Of a stretch of 64,000 nt of DNA, positions 44,050 through 56,012 are shown one piece after another. Source of the DNA: Fasciola hepatica (Eukaryota > Platyhelminthes > Trematoda > Plagiorchiida > Fasciolidae); the NCBI GenBank assembly GCA_948099385.1, contig CANUEZ040000165.1, positions 5,406,501 through 5,470,500 of the forward strand. Direction: 5' to 3'. Position 1 is the stretch's first letter, and each line of letters starts with the position of its first letter. Position numbers and translations under genes: made by a program. The notes beneath the pieces were generated by a model, which had not been told where the DNA came from, did not search any database, and saw only the letters and a list, made by a program, of their open reading frames with translations.

Positions 44050-46759
44050 CTGCGTAGCAATCTGAAATGGGTTTGCAGATGAGGTTCATAGCGGGTAAAA
44101 GTTACTACTTGCCACGTTTACTGGATGCAACCCGTCATGGGGATGAAAAATCCACAAGTAAATGTGCACGAAAGGTGTCTTAGACAAAGGGGAGGGGTCT
44201 CGACCAACAAAATAAGCACATAGGATATGCACGCGAAGACTCACAGCCAGAGACAGCGAAGTTGCCAGTTTTGCGCTACCCAAATAACGAATGGATCACG
44301 ATAGTCGAGCTTTAAATGACTCCTATTTCCACACAAAATGTGATGACGTGGGCGTGTTTCCTCTCACAGTGGGACACCAAATTATTATTCACATTCTGGA
44401 ACACAATGTTGCTGATAGCATCTGTCAGACTTGTACGGCTATAAACTATTCGCTTCGATCAGCAGTGTTATCTTCTACATTACTTACCTCTGAGTGATTC
44501 AGTAAATGTCGGCAGAGTGTTTCTTTTTATCCGAAACTATTTCACTCCCTCCTCCCTTACAAACAAGAGCATGCATGCATTCGGTAACAAAAACCGGCAG
44601 TCGGAAAGCTGGAATCACCTGAAGATCCTATCTTTTTGTGCAATATTTTAGGCATAGGAGAGCAGGCGATCAGAGGCTTTCCAGGAGAGGGAGTGGTTGA
44701 TCAGCGGCGGAGAACCGAATCCGGGACGTGGATGTCATCAACCCATTGTGATGACCACTGGTTGACCACCGCTGGACTATCCACAAAAACTAAACATTAG
44801 AAAGAGGGAGAGAGAGTCATCCTTCTGATGTTCGGACAGCTAGTTCCGATCAGATCAAGAATCCTCGATGTGGGAAGGGATACACCCACTTCATTCTCGT
44901 CAGATAGGGGGTTCAGTCAAACTGAATCGCCGAGGATCAGAGGGGGAGCAAAAACGATCAAGAACTTCTTGTGAAAGCCTGTATGTATGCATGCATGTAA
45001 GTATGCAGGTATGTATGTGTGTTCGTGAGCGACTGAGCGGAAAACTCACGGGAAAAGGACGGAATCTGAGTCGAGATGCGCGGTAAACGGTGTTCGCAGT
45101 GGTGAAAAGGATGACAATTGCAAACTCCCCTGAACAAAAGCAAAATTACCCCGACACTGGTAGAACCACAACGGCGCGTCTCACTTCGTGCTCACCTCAC
45201 CCTACGGTACACGGGTAAATAATTCGGGTAGGGGCAGATGGAGATATAAGCAGCACATAGGTTGGGTGAATGTGGAAACAGGTTCGTCAGTTTGACATAA
45301 CGGCGTTCAAGTGTACACGTGTGCACCCGAAAGCAAGCACTGTAGTGATGTTGACGGTATACGATAAGCTTACCTCTACAATTACAAGTTTTTTACGCGC
45401 ATTTACAATCGAGCAGACAAATGGACCACTGGTAGAGATGACTGTGAACAGATTGAACCAGAAAAAATGCGACAAAAGAGGTGTTTCTTATTCAGCAAAA
45501 AAAGTTAGGGAAGAGTCACCACAATTCGTCGTGCAAAAGATCGAAGCAGAGGTAAATGGGAGTTGCGGTTTTACCAAATGCGGACTGGAGTCAAAAGTTT
45601 GATAACTGATGGTTACTTCCAAGAAAAATGCGAATGATCACTGTTACGCATACTAAAAAACACGTAGTGATCAATGTGCCGAGAAAGATTTGTACGGCGG
45701 ATTCCAAATGTGGCGTAACTGGCAAGTGAGTGTGCGCACCGTAAACGATACACTATAAAACCACATTAAACTGATCGCTGTAGCGTAGCAACCTAACATA
45801 TCAAACAATGAGATGAATTAGAGCAGATGAGCACTTCTTACAATGTTGTGTCACGAAGTGTTCGGTGATAAACCGATGCATTCAGCTTTGTCAAGCTGTC
45901 ATACAGAAATGTATGATGATTACTTTTGTTTGTTCCGGTGGAATACACAGCAACAATCATTTGTACGCACAGTGTAACGTCGTATTATTTCTCTATTAGC
46001 GCCAGAACGCCGAGCGAGTACAAGGGGAAACTGGCTCGTAGTGAAAATCGAATAATTTTTTTATTCTCTCACTAGTGCGACAGATGCAACTCTTCAATTG
46101 TCCTATATATTCGGACGGAATTGGCATTCATAACGTTAACTTGCTACCACATGCAATAAATCTGTCGGAAAGCAATCTGGACTACAGGTCTCATAATCCT
46201 TGGACTAGATTAACCCATTGCGGATTTAAGAGGATTCGAATACATGCTGGTACTTGTCTGTCGATAATCTTGGTTTCGCGGCAACTTTTACTGGCGAGAA
46301 TGGTGTCAGTAGGCAAAAATAAGGTCTAGGTAATTGGGCCTGACACTCATAGCCAAGGTGGATTTTTTGATAATTTGCTTTCTGACAAGCCTAAAGGTAG
46401 TCCGGTATAAAATGTAGTTTAAATGGACTTTCACGTGTTTCTAAATCTTCTTTATGACTTCAAAAACACCATACAAGTATTAAGATGAGTTGGCAGACGA
46501 GTACCAGGTACATATACGTGTTGAACGACAACAACCGAGAAACCGGTCGTGTGCATCCGGGGAAATTTTGTCCACCCAATAGGAAATGGTCGTGTAAAGG
46601 TAAAAATAAATACTAAGGAGGTCGGCCAAATTTCCGGGAAGCAGATGGCAGGTTTCGTGGTTATGTACATATGCTCTAAAATACCCAAACAAATAACTTG
46701 AAAGCAACACGGAAAAGTATCAAATCAAACATAAGATAAGAACGTCTAAGTGGACTTAC
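44050..46759. other. Probable anoctamin intron, with SINE and repeat D
   Basis: If the last exon is right, this is a 2.7-kb intron. It holds a reverse-strand family E SINE (44640-44775; minus-strand box B CCGGATTCGGTTCTCC), a GTAT/GCAT simple stretch (44980-45020) and repeat D copy 2 (46500-46575, like 30418-30482). A 110-codon plus-strand frame at 45270-45602 is not recognised. Confidence 0.5.
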
Positions 46760-47068
46760 CACAGGAGACGGTTCGTCTTCAAACGAGTAGAACCCAATCA
46801 TAGGCAGGGCTGTGGACGGCTGTTTAACGGCGTCGGTTTCGGCCAATCGATCGAACACGTCTCGGAGCACTGTATCTTGCAGACCTCTTGACTGACGGGA
46901 ACGAAATGATCCACGCCGGTTACTAGGACGTTTGGTTTGATGCTGTAATTCTGCGTGCAATATGATCTGGTTGGTCACGTGGGCCTCACGACAGATTTGA
47001 GTTTTAATGTGTTTCGGTGTGTCCGGGATTAGCGCCGCAATTACAGAAGTCAACAGCACGGCAATGGT
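46760..47068 (-). CDS. Anoctamin exon: last transmembrane helix and C-terminal tail
   Basis: 309 bp, 103 codons, phase 0 to phase 0, between an acceptor (TTACTCCGTAACAG) and a donor (GTG|GTAAGTCC). The exon starts TIAVLLTSVIAALIPDTPKHI, the end of the final transmembrane helix followed by the IPDxPKxI block shared by anoctamins. It continues with the cytoplasmic ICREAHVTNQIILHAELQ helix and an Arg/Ser-rich tail. It joins exactly to the exon at 48025-48130 (phase 0, ...VFVFE then TIAVL). Anoctamins (TMEM16) are plasma or ER membrane proteins acting as calcium-activated chloride channels and/or lipid scramblases. Confidence 0.9.
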
Positions 47069-48024
47069 CTGTTACGGAGTAATCGAAACATTGATAGATT
47101 GAGATTTGTAAAAGAAAAAACACCCTCACTATAATCCTCTGGACTGATCAAAAGCTCATATCTCATGGAAAATCGTGATTTCGTAGCTCAGCTGCGGGAG
47201 CATACGTGCCGCACGAAAGCGTGAGCAGTATCCATGTTCGCTTAAGCGAACAATTATTCAGCTTGGTGAACCTATTTAAGTCGACCTTCCGGATGGATGG
47301 AAAAAATGAATATCACAATCAGATAAATCGAACAAGGTGGATGAGGCAATAATTTTTGATCTCTAACTGAATGTGACACGGCATAAATATCACACTGATG
47401 TGACTCACATTTGGAAATCCAAATCACAGTTCAGTTCCGAGTACCTTGCACATCGGGATTGCGCTAAACTCTACCTCGGTCGGAATAATTCTTCATTCGA
47501 GCCGTTTATTCACAGTTTTGTCGACTGTGAGCTGTATTCTACCAATGTTGGTTTGAGCGGTCTATCTATTTATATTGACGAGGGCCACTAAAATATCACG
47601 GTTTTCCGGTTTCTTGAGCGAAGCTCGATCGTTGTGTCTTATAAATAGTTCGGTTGCCATAAGGCTAGTCAAAAATCCTGGCGAACGATGCTCTATTTTG
47701 ATTTCAACTAACCTCCAGTGTAAATACACCAAGACATCTACATGTGATCTTGCTTCACAATCAAAAAGACAAGACGGAATGGAGTTCCTTTGTGGCTTAT
47801 GTCTTATTATTACGGAAAACGTCACAGAGTTTGTCAGCAGGAATGTTTACCCTCGATAGATAGCGATGCGTGTTCATTATATGTTAACGAAACAAAACCA
47901 ACTTGGAAACGAACAGGATATTACGAACCTCAACAATGAGGTCAATGATTTAGCGGTGCTGCGCTTTTCAAATCGTCCGATAAATAATATCCAACTGTTC
48001 GACAGATGGTAAGTAAAGACTTAC
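47069..48024 (-). other. Anoctamin intron (956 bp)
   Basis: Canonical GT (GTAAGTCTTT) and AG borders between the two adjacent exons. Frames inside (72-94 codons, on both strands) are not recognised. Confidence 0.8.
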
Positions 48025-48130
48025 TTCGAACACGAAGACAAAAATAAATTTCATTGCAAGTACGTGATAGTAGACCAAGGTTCGTGGCATTTCACTGTTA
48101 ATCCACGGCGGTTCCCGATAGTCCTCGTAG
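48025..48130 (-). CDS. Anoctamin exon: YxDYREPPW block and following helix
   Basis: 106 bp with an acceptor TTTTTTGATCAG and a donor GAA|GTAAGTC. After one base completing the previous codon, 35 codons read YEDYREPPWINSEMPRTLVY and then YHVLAMKFIFVFVFE. The YxDYREPPW block is a hallmark of anoctamins. It sits after the last large extracellular loop, just before a conserved transmembrane helix (here the F/V-rich end). Phase 0 at its end matches the next exon. The preceding coding exon must end in phase 2; I did not find it between here and 55960. Confidence 0.93.
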
Positions 48131-51100
48131 CTGATCAAAAAAGCAGATAGAAAATGTTCAACTATACATACATGTTTTGTACGTGAGCTTGGAATTAAAC
48201 ACGGTTCCAGAACCACAAGAAATTTGAAATAAGAAAATAAAGGCGTGCATAAGTTATTCTAATTGTTTCATCGTATGCTTTTCACACTGTTTTCCGTAAT
48301 ATGTGTTGAACCGTAACTGAATAATAACGTGATAGAGATTTTTTTGCACATAGTACAGCCCAATAACCACGGGATTCGATTTTCAGTCATATACCCAGCC
48401 AACATAATTCTTCCCTTGGAACCCAACCAGGAAGTCAGGGCGCACTAACTGGAGTCAGGGCCAACGTTAACCCTGTCATACCCTTAAGTCACGATTTAAC
48501 CGTCACGTCATCATTGCTAGTCTTTCGTTGTATAGAAGTTAGTCACGGAGAGGTAGACGATTGGTAGACCTAAGCAAAATACGTCGGGTCGCTACAAATG
48601 ATGCACAGTGGGTGGCTACTTCCACCCAACGTACAACGACGAACCTCATAGTCACCCGCTCGGTATTCGTACCAGGCGTGAGCTATACTTCAGAGACAAC
48701 GAAGGCCGAATAAAGAAAGCCACTAAGTAACTCCACGTGGAACTGAAGGGTTTCGCAACTGTACGTTAGAAACCAAGCGTTGCAAAACGATCTGTGGTGT
48801 TTATGAGCGTTTTTTCTTGTCGCTGAGTGTCCCGCTGACAAGAACGTGAATAAACAGGTCTCGGATAGAGTAGAGTTCAACGATGGACGAACAGCGTCCG
48901 ATTTCCAGAATAAAGTGAAGTAAAAAGCAAACAGAGGGAGTCACAAGTGATCCACAGTTTTACGAAGCACTGAGTATGCACGGAAACACTGAGTTGAAGT
49001 GAATGACTTTTCAATCAACGCGCACAAATTCACTACTGCAACAGCACTCAAGAAATTTAGAAAAACGTACTAAAACAACTTCAAAATATGGTAGGACGCA
49101 CGACAAGGACAGCAGGAGCGCACATTCAACCAACCCTGTAACTGTTTGGGCTCCCAATTGACGAAGTATCAAGACCATATTATCAGTAGGATCTACATGG
49201 GAAAATCGGTTTGATGCTCGCTAGAGATTGCGTTTTGCAAACTGCATTTTAAGTGCTGGACGGAAATACCTTAATTGTCAACTGCATGACAAGACGTACG
49301 ATCATGTGCATTGGTTTCCAAAGTTCGATTTGCCCAATTTTTTCAGCGTACTTAGTTGATCGGTTTCGTTTAGATTCAGCTTAAAAAAGCGAAGCTACTA
49401 CCGGTTGTGTTGACTGGTAAGTTTTATTTTTCAAGGAAGTCAAACGGAAAAGAAAGAACGATGTTAAAACAGTGAAACAAAAGCCGTTAAAGGGCGTGAG
49501 GTGAGACAATTACTGAAAGTGATTCGTCAATGATGTAAACATTTGCTAACAGGTGATGACAGAGCGGCTAGTGACACTGAAATTCGAGGCCCGAGGCATA
49601 ATCTTTCATGAAGGGAAAGACTCTGGTGTTGTCAATCGACTTGCTAACACACCTGACCTGTTGTGGTCCGACGTGAGTTTTTGTGGTAACGGGGTGTGCC
49701 CCTTTCTAGTTCCGTGAAGTATAACCATGGAATAAAAATTCATCTTTCAATAAAACTACATGCCCATAGTAAGGTGGAAATCCATGGCTATCTCATTTTA
49801 TTCATTAGGTGAGGATAAATAAAAAGAAGCGAGGTCAAAAAGCCTCTACAGGATGAATGTGGTGGTGGAGTACCTGGAGTTCCCCTTGGTGGTGTCAGAA
49901 GTCATCGAACTTCATTGGACAGTTGTTCCTCATCAAAGCTGGACAGATCCTAGCCCAAAAGATGACAATCCGTCCATATTTTGCTTGTTTTATTAAATGC
50001 ATGAGGTTAATTACTGAATTCGAAAAGTGGATATTTAAGTGCCACATTAACGAACAGAAAACAAAACACCAGAAGAAATCCAAACAAGAAAATCCCATAC
50101 AACACTCCAGAATAAGATATTCTTCGGAATAAAGTTGAGTATAATATCCGGGAGTACACTTCCGGAATCAGTCTCAGTCCACAGTCGTTCGTGTGCAGTT
50201 CGGTTGGACAGTTCTACGGTTATCGGTATTGGAACAACAATGTCTTCGTACGGTTGTCCGAATCTGGTGGGAAAACTCGATCAAAAACCAATTGAGGTTG
50301 GGTTGGGTAGACGAAACAAAACAATAAAAAACACAGTGATATTTAGCATTTGATACGCACGTCCCCGGATACACCTCAACCACGTGCAATTTTCCTTGAA
50401 GGGTGCAGTAACTGAGATGATAGTGACCAGTTCATGAGATAGGCTAGGTTTCTTGTGTAAGGTTCATGAAACTGCCATACCGAACAGTAGGAGATATCGG
50501 GAGAAATGGTAGTATGTCGCAATCAATGACGTCCTTGTATCGCACCATTTTTTCCGTATACCTGATATGTTCGTATAGATCTCTCATTACCATTTTCAAC
50601 TTCTAAGTGAAACTGTTGCTGCGAGACAGCAACTGGAACCGCCGCAGCCTGTGCATAGTTAGCCGTCGTTCGGATTAAAAACTGAACAGAAATCTATTCC
50701 AATTTCTCAATCTTCACCAACAAGAAGTCTTCACGAGTACTTAGCATTTATAAGTCGCTATTGCCACAGAACTGGCATAGAACTGTCGACACCTTTAGAT
50801 TTCATTTTCGATAGTTTATGCTTACTTTGTGAGTTCGTGCTGGATTCCTTCACGGGTCACACAATAAAAGTGGTCAAGCGACCCCTTAAAACATCTTCAC
50901 CTCTTGGTCAGTCCAACGGGTTTGGTGGAGTAGGAAATGTTAGGCTACTTAGTGGTGGCTCACGAGGTCCGCAAACTGAATGGATGGAAACCGTGCGCGA
51001 AAACAGCTAGGTGCCGCGATCAGTTGCGTACTAACGGTTGAACTCTCTCTCTCGCTGTATTTACGATTATCTTTTGTACATCACTTAGCGGTTTACTTCA

Positions 51101-54100
51101 ATTTACTTCACTCCCGAATAGACGATGATGCGAAGTGGCAACCGAAATTAGAGCATAGAAGTGCGAGTGGACGAAAGAGTTGGGCTGATCTGCACTGTCA
51201 ATGTTAATTAATAGACGGCTAAGGTTGACAGAAAAAGTCACTTGAACTCCGTGGTAACATGACGAAGCTGAATTTAACAAAACACTTGAACCACTTGGTC
51301 TTCTGTAACATCCAAATATAAATGTGGTTGATTATGGGGTTGACAATGATAGAGCAACCTATTCCCAAAATGTTAACCTGACGGAACAAGTTCAAAAACT
51401 CCAAATCGGCCTGTAACAGGTCTACACGATTGATAACAAATCCGGATAGGACAGATTCCGGAATTGTGTGAAAAATACAAACTGGGAACGGAAGGAACAA
51501 ACGGAATAATCAAAGAACGTTTTCTCTTCTGAGAAAATCTCTCCGCGATTAAGCGAGAGAGAAGTTGTGTTTCGCCAACTGTCGAGGATTGACGGATGTG
51601 ATTTCAGCGCAGTTTCTGAGGTACAACAAACAGTTGAGGAATGATAATGACCTAACTTAATGTATATCTTGCCCCGTTTATCTAGTCCGTCGGTGAAGAT
51701 TTTGTTTATGCGTTACTTGGATGACAACGCAATTACTCCAACCACGTGGGATTAAGGTAGTCCATAAGTCCGTCATGAATCAGTATTGAATGAAATCAGA
51801 ACCCTAAGAAAAACTCCGGGACGAGAATCAGAATGACATTCCATACCAAACTAATCGTAATGACATTCATAAATGTCACACGAAAAAAGTGGGAGAAAGC
51901 TTTCCACAAAGATTTATGAACACGGACCTGATAGAAGATCAATTACTCTTCCTACCTACCATCCACAAGTATCAAAAATGACATAAACTTAGCTGAAATA
52001 AGGAAATGGGGCAAAACACTCAACCGATGTTCACCAAGCACGAGACTTGTAGGACAAACGGACATTGAAAATTAGACATGTATGGAGCGCATTTGTCGAC
52101 TCGATCAAAGAGCTGATCAGAACCGTACAACGGAAACAAAAGCCTTATGACAACAATACAAACGAGGAAACGATATGATCAGGGAAAGCGTTTTGGTACC
52201 TGTTGATGGCTGACAGATTGACGTTGCTAACGAATCTGACTTTTGCATTCGGTGTTTTGTACCACAAAACCAGGTTTCGAACAAAAGCAAAACGAAAAAA
52301 AGAAACCATAGACAAGCGAAGAATTATCACGCGAAATCTTACTAGCAGTAAGTTTCAGAGGTATTGATCGGGAATCGAGAGGTCTCCATTTGCGAGAGTG
52401 TAAAATTATTGAAATTGTCGAACTGGTCCCGATACAGATAGCGGTAGACCATTCGATCGATAAATTTGCTTGTGAAAGCAATGATACACGCCTGTTACGC
52501 GCGGAAAGAATGGAAAAGGAACGAGACGGATAGCGAAATAAAAAATGAATTGGACGAAGTGATGAGTGAAATAAATAAATAAGATGAAATAACACAGATT
52601 AAAAAAATTGAATGAAGCGACACAAACGTAGCATAGTGTCACAACAACAACGTCACCCATAGACGATGCCCGGGTTTTATCATGTGGTACTGACATGAAC
52701 AGGTTGCTAATATCCAGCTTGAGTCCATCAAATATGATAGCAATCGACTTATCCCATAATCCCCGTTTGAGTCATCTAGTAGATGATTTAGTAGGTAGAC
52801 AACAGGGAGGGTTACCGAATAGAACAGAGAGAGAAAAAACTGCACTGTTTGGACAACTAGCGGATACAAAGCGGAGCTTCAAAATGGTATGACGAGTGAT
52901 TTTAAACCAATTCGTCTTCCAACAGCTGAAAACACCATTAGCTACGTAAGTTCGGTCGCAACCTACGTGCAAGATTGATTTCTTTCTTCTCACCTAACTG
53001 CACGGGTGTCAGATTATCCCCACACATGGAAAATCCAATCAAAAGCGGGTGATGTCTCCTTTAATAGGGGGAGTGCGAGGTTATCCAGCTCCATAATGAC
53101 TGCTTTCTATTCCACAGTCCGTGACCCTCCCGCTAGAAGGCCGCCTCAGTGACCCTCTTCTGTCCTTTCTACCTGCGGCTTTTTCGTTCCGCTTTTTAAC
53201 TTTAAACATCCATAACATATACATGAAGTCATTCCACGATTCCAGGTCTCGGGGAGATGTCCAAAAGTTGGAACATCTTTCATCATTCTAACTATTCACT
53301 CATCTTCAATCATCCCCTGTTTCGAGGACGGATCAGTAATCCAATTTTCCGTAGCTATTTCTCCAACTCTTCTTCGTGCGGTATACCTTCAGACAGTGTG
53401 GTTGTGGCTGGTGTCTCGTATGTGCATAATTGCTTCATCTACTCAATATCACCTTCCATATTTCAATCCTGACCATTTCCTCTTGTTAATAATTAGTTCT
53501 ACCATTTTTATATCTAGAATATTTTGGTTTTCAACTAGTATTCTTACCGATATACAACAAGCAGAACTGCCACACACACACACACATTGAAATTCAGGAT
53601 AATTCTACCACTGTTTAGTATCTCATCAATTTTTTTAAAATTCTATAGCATGAGCACTAGACCCGGAATGAAAGTCAGAAAGAGCGCTATTCCCGCACTA
53701 TGATAATGCATTAGACAAACTTGAGAGATCAGTATTAATCAACCTGCTATGAGATAGCAAATTACACCAATGAGATCGGAGAGGGGCGAGTGTTCCCATT
53801 TTATGCTGATCTAACAGTGAAATGCGTGGTAGCAAGAACACTGTGGTGGTAGACAGTAATCTAGTGTCGCGCGGATCGTTACCACACCTGATCTATAAGG
53901 ACCTCATGCGGTTATTCGCCACTCCAAGTCTCAGGATTCGGTTACCGGTTGTCCCCAATAGTGCACTGAACCCTCGTGGCTATGGGGTATATACCCCTTC
54001 CACTGCACTCATGCGCGAGCATGTAATAAAAAAATCTCTGTCATCGTTTAAAAGACTACTCTGGTGTTTTTTCCTCGTCCTCTGAAAATGGTTCATGTGT

Positions 54101-54485
54101 AGCGACAAGTACCACATCCATCAACTTAGTAATGTCGATCCGAAGAAGTGCTAGCGAATACCACTTTCACTACAAAGTTCAATTCATGAATTCGGAACAC
54201 TTCTAAGTTAGCCCCAAACGTCTTTTATGATCTAAGTGGAAAGACCTGCCCATATCTTCCACATGCCTGAATGAATAAAACATTGAAATTCTCCCAATTG
54301 CATTTAAGGCAGTTCTGATTTGATTTATCCATCACTTACAATCGTTGACAACATGATGGGCATCACCGAGCTGTGGGGCTGTTTGATTATTTGACGTCAT
54401 TCACTAGCAGCTTTGCAATACTCCTTTTATCAACGCAGGCTTTCCTCTCTCTCCCTCTCGCTCTGTGAGGACAAATCAATTTTGC
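48131..54485. other. Anoctamin intron region, missing loop exon(s) not found
   Basis: Some 60-80 residues of the anoctamin extracellular loop should be encoded on the minus strand between 48131 and 55959, starting in phase 0 and ending in phase 2. No segment could be assigned. A plus-strand piece at 52718-52887 (SNMIAIDLSHNPRLSHLVDD and onward, with an ATCCAG acceptor and a GTATGA donor) is protein-like but unrecognised. A short CA run lies at 53572-53586. Confidence 0.5.
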
Positions 54486-54731
54486 ATAATATGATCCATC
54501 ATGCAGTGTGAACACTCAACTCACCACTGAAAAAACTCCATAGCTGTTTCATACTTTCTGGGAGTCATCAGCAGTGCGCATCCACTGAACCCCCAAGGAG
54601 ACTCGAACCCAGGGTGAACGATTATGAGTCGAACACCTATCAGGCTATCCGGGCTGGTTCTCAACGGTCTATTGAACTTATATAGCACATGATTTAGCGC
54701 CCTTCCGGCACTGGTATGGAAAGTTAGCAGA
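54486..54731 (-). repeat. tRNA-derived SINE, family A, copy 3
   Basis: On the minus strand there is a box-A-like TAGCCTGATAGGTGTTCGAC and a box-B-like GGGTTCGAGTCTCC (54597-54610), followed by the GTGGATGCGCACTGCTGATG part of the family body. It aligns end to end with 40563-40798 in the same orientation. It lies in an anoctamin intron, in the sense direction of the gene. Confidence 0.7.
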
Positions 54732-55959
54732 GCATTTTCCGCTCAGCGAGCGACCCCTATGATGGACGGCTTCTCTGTAGGGGCCTAAGTACAACGAAGG
54801 CTTTCTGCTCAACAACGTACAGAGCTTGGCTGGTATATGCATATGAGTAGTAGGAGATTAAATTTTTACATAATACGACAGACCATATTATGTAAAAATC
54901 TAGTATCCTACTACGCACACGCATGAAAGATATTTGTTGCACGCCGTGCGATGGTCACGATAGGTGGAGTAGAATGATTGCTTCCATTAGACTACACAGT
55001 CGAATCCAAGATCACACGATTTGTGCTCAAAATAAATCCAATGTAGTCTCATCCACAACTCCGCAACAGTGCATCAACGAATGTGAGTGGCTCACAGTCG
55101 CAACCACGTCCACAACCGTAACTGTAAACCCCGCATTCAACCTACAAACCAGGCTTGTTGTTATCGCTGTTATGTTCAGAGTAGACCTGTCCCATTTCAC
55201 AGTTGCAAACAAAAAGGAGGGAAGAAAACAAAGACCCGATGAGCACCGCAGAGCTCAAGTTTGATCATGCCGGGATTTCATGAAAGACATACGAACGCAC
55301 GCGCACGCACACACAAACACGAACGCAGTCCACGTTGTAGCATGTCACAGAGGCCTCAACAGCTGACAGCTTTTTGGATCATCGAGAAAACCAAAGCACG
55401 AACTAAGCGGCAGCCTGCCAGTTTCACTGATCTAGTCGCATAGGCATATTGACAAGCAATGACTCATGAATTAAATGCAAATTGCGTGGTCACACAGTCT
55501 ACCTGATGGACAGACCGACATTCGTCACCAACTTGAAGAGAACGCTTTCACCTATGGTTATACACATCATTAAAAAAAATTAGTCGAGGTCATTATGATT
55601 AAACGGAGGAGGGATGCCTGTAGAAGGGCTCAAGAGGAAATGTTCGCGAGTGAATCCAACACCAAAAGAGAGCAAACCAGATCATAACTGAGCAGAATAG
55701 TAAACAATCACAATGGAACTAAAAGGGGGCTGTGTCCCATGAATTCTACAACTACGGAAACGAAAGCGTTGAAGGAAACATTTCAGTCTTGTTTTTTTTC
55801 TTCAAAATAATCCGACTAAGTCATATGCTAATCGAGTGAACGACAAACTAACTATAACATTTAGATAATCACCGGTATCAGAACTGTTGTGCAAGACGAG
55901 GGAGAGATAGAGAGATGTTACGAACAGCGCTGTCCAACAGGGATAGCGGTTGAACTCAC
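54732..55959. other. Anoctamin intron, unassigned
   Basis: A 113-codon plus-strand frame (54923-55264) and shorter frames are present; none is recognised. A short CG/CA-rich stretch lies at about 55293-55325. Confidence 0.4.
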
Positions 55960-56012
55960 ATTGGTACGAATGGCCAGACTGGACAAGACAATCAAAATGG
56001 AGAACCATATTC
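55960..56012 (-). CDS. Anoctamin exon, 53 bp
   Basis: An acceptor (TTTTATTCCTCAG) and a donor (AAT|GTGAGTTC) bound a very short exon. The two first bases complete a Gly codon left by the exon at 63293-63445, and 17 codons follow: IWFSILIVLSSLAIRTN. The join VKTIG-IWFSIL matches the anoctamin motif in which Arg-Arg-Pro and Ile-Gly are followed by a Trp-containing helix start and a Thr-Asn at the helix end. It ends in phase 0. Only the continuity with the upstream exon makes this short piece recognisable, so it is easily missed by gene finders. Confidence 0.88.

Noticed and set aside
50120..50290. Minus-strand reading with FGQPYEDIVVPIPITVEL after a CCACCAG acceptor, considered as the missing anoctamin loop exon
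   Set aside because: It is protein-like, but it ends in an FIPKN context that does not fit the loop order and has no suitable phase-2 donor; it contains no anoctamin signature.
52180..52300. Minus-strand VRFVSNVNLSAINR before a GTACCA donor, considered as anoctamin loop
   Set aside because: The similarity to the family's G-Y/F-V-N..L-S loop block is vague, and no acceptor of the right phase was found.
53640..53720. Minus-strand GIALFLTFIPGLVLML, considered as the helix after AIRTN
   Set aside because: It ends in a stop after a few residues, without a donor, and the acceptor phase does not fit.
53822..54085. Plus-strand 87-codon frame with a PRGYGVYTPSTAL segment resembling a glutamate-receptor motif
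   Set aside because: Only a handful of residues match, the flanking receptor blocks are absent, and no splice sites support it.
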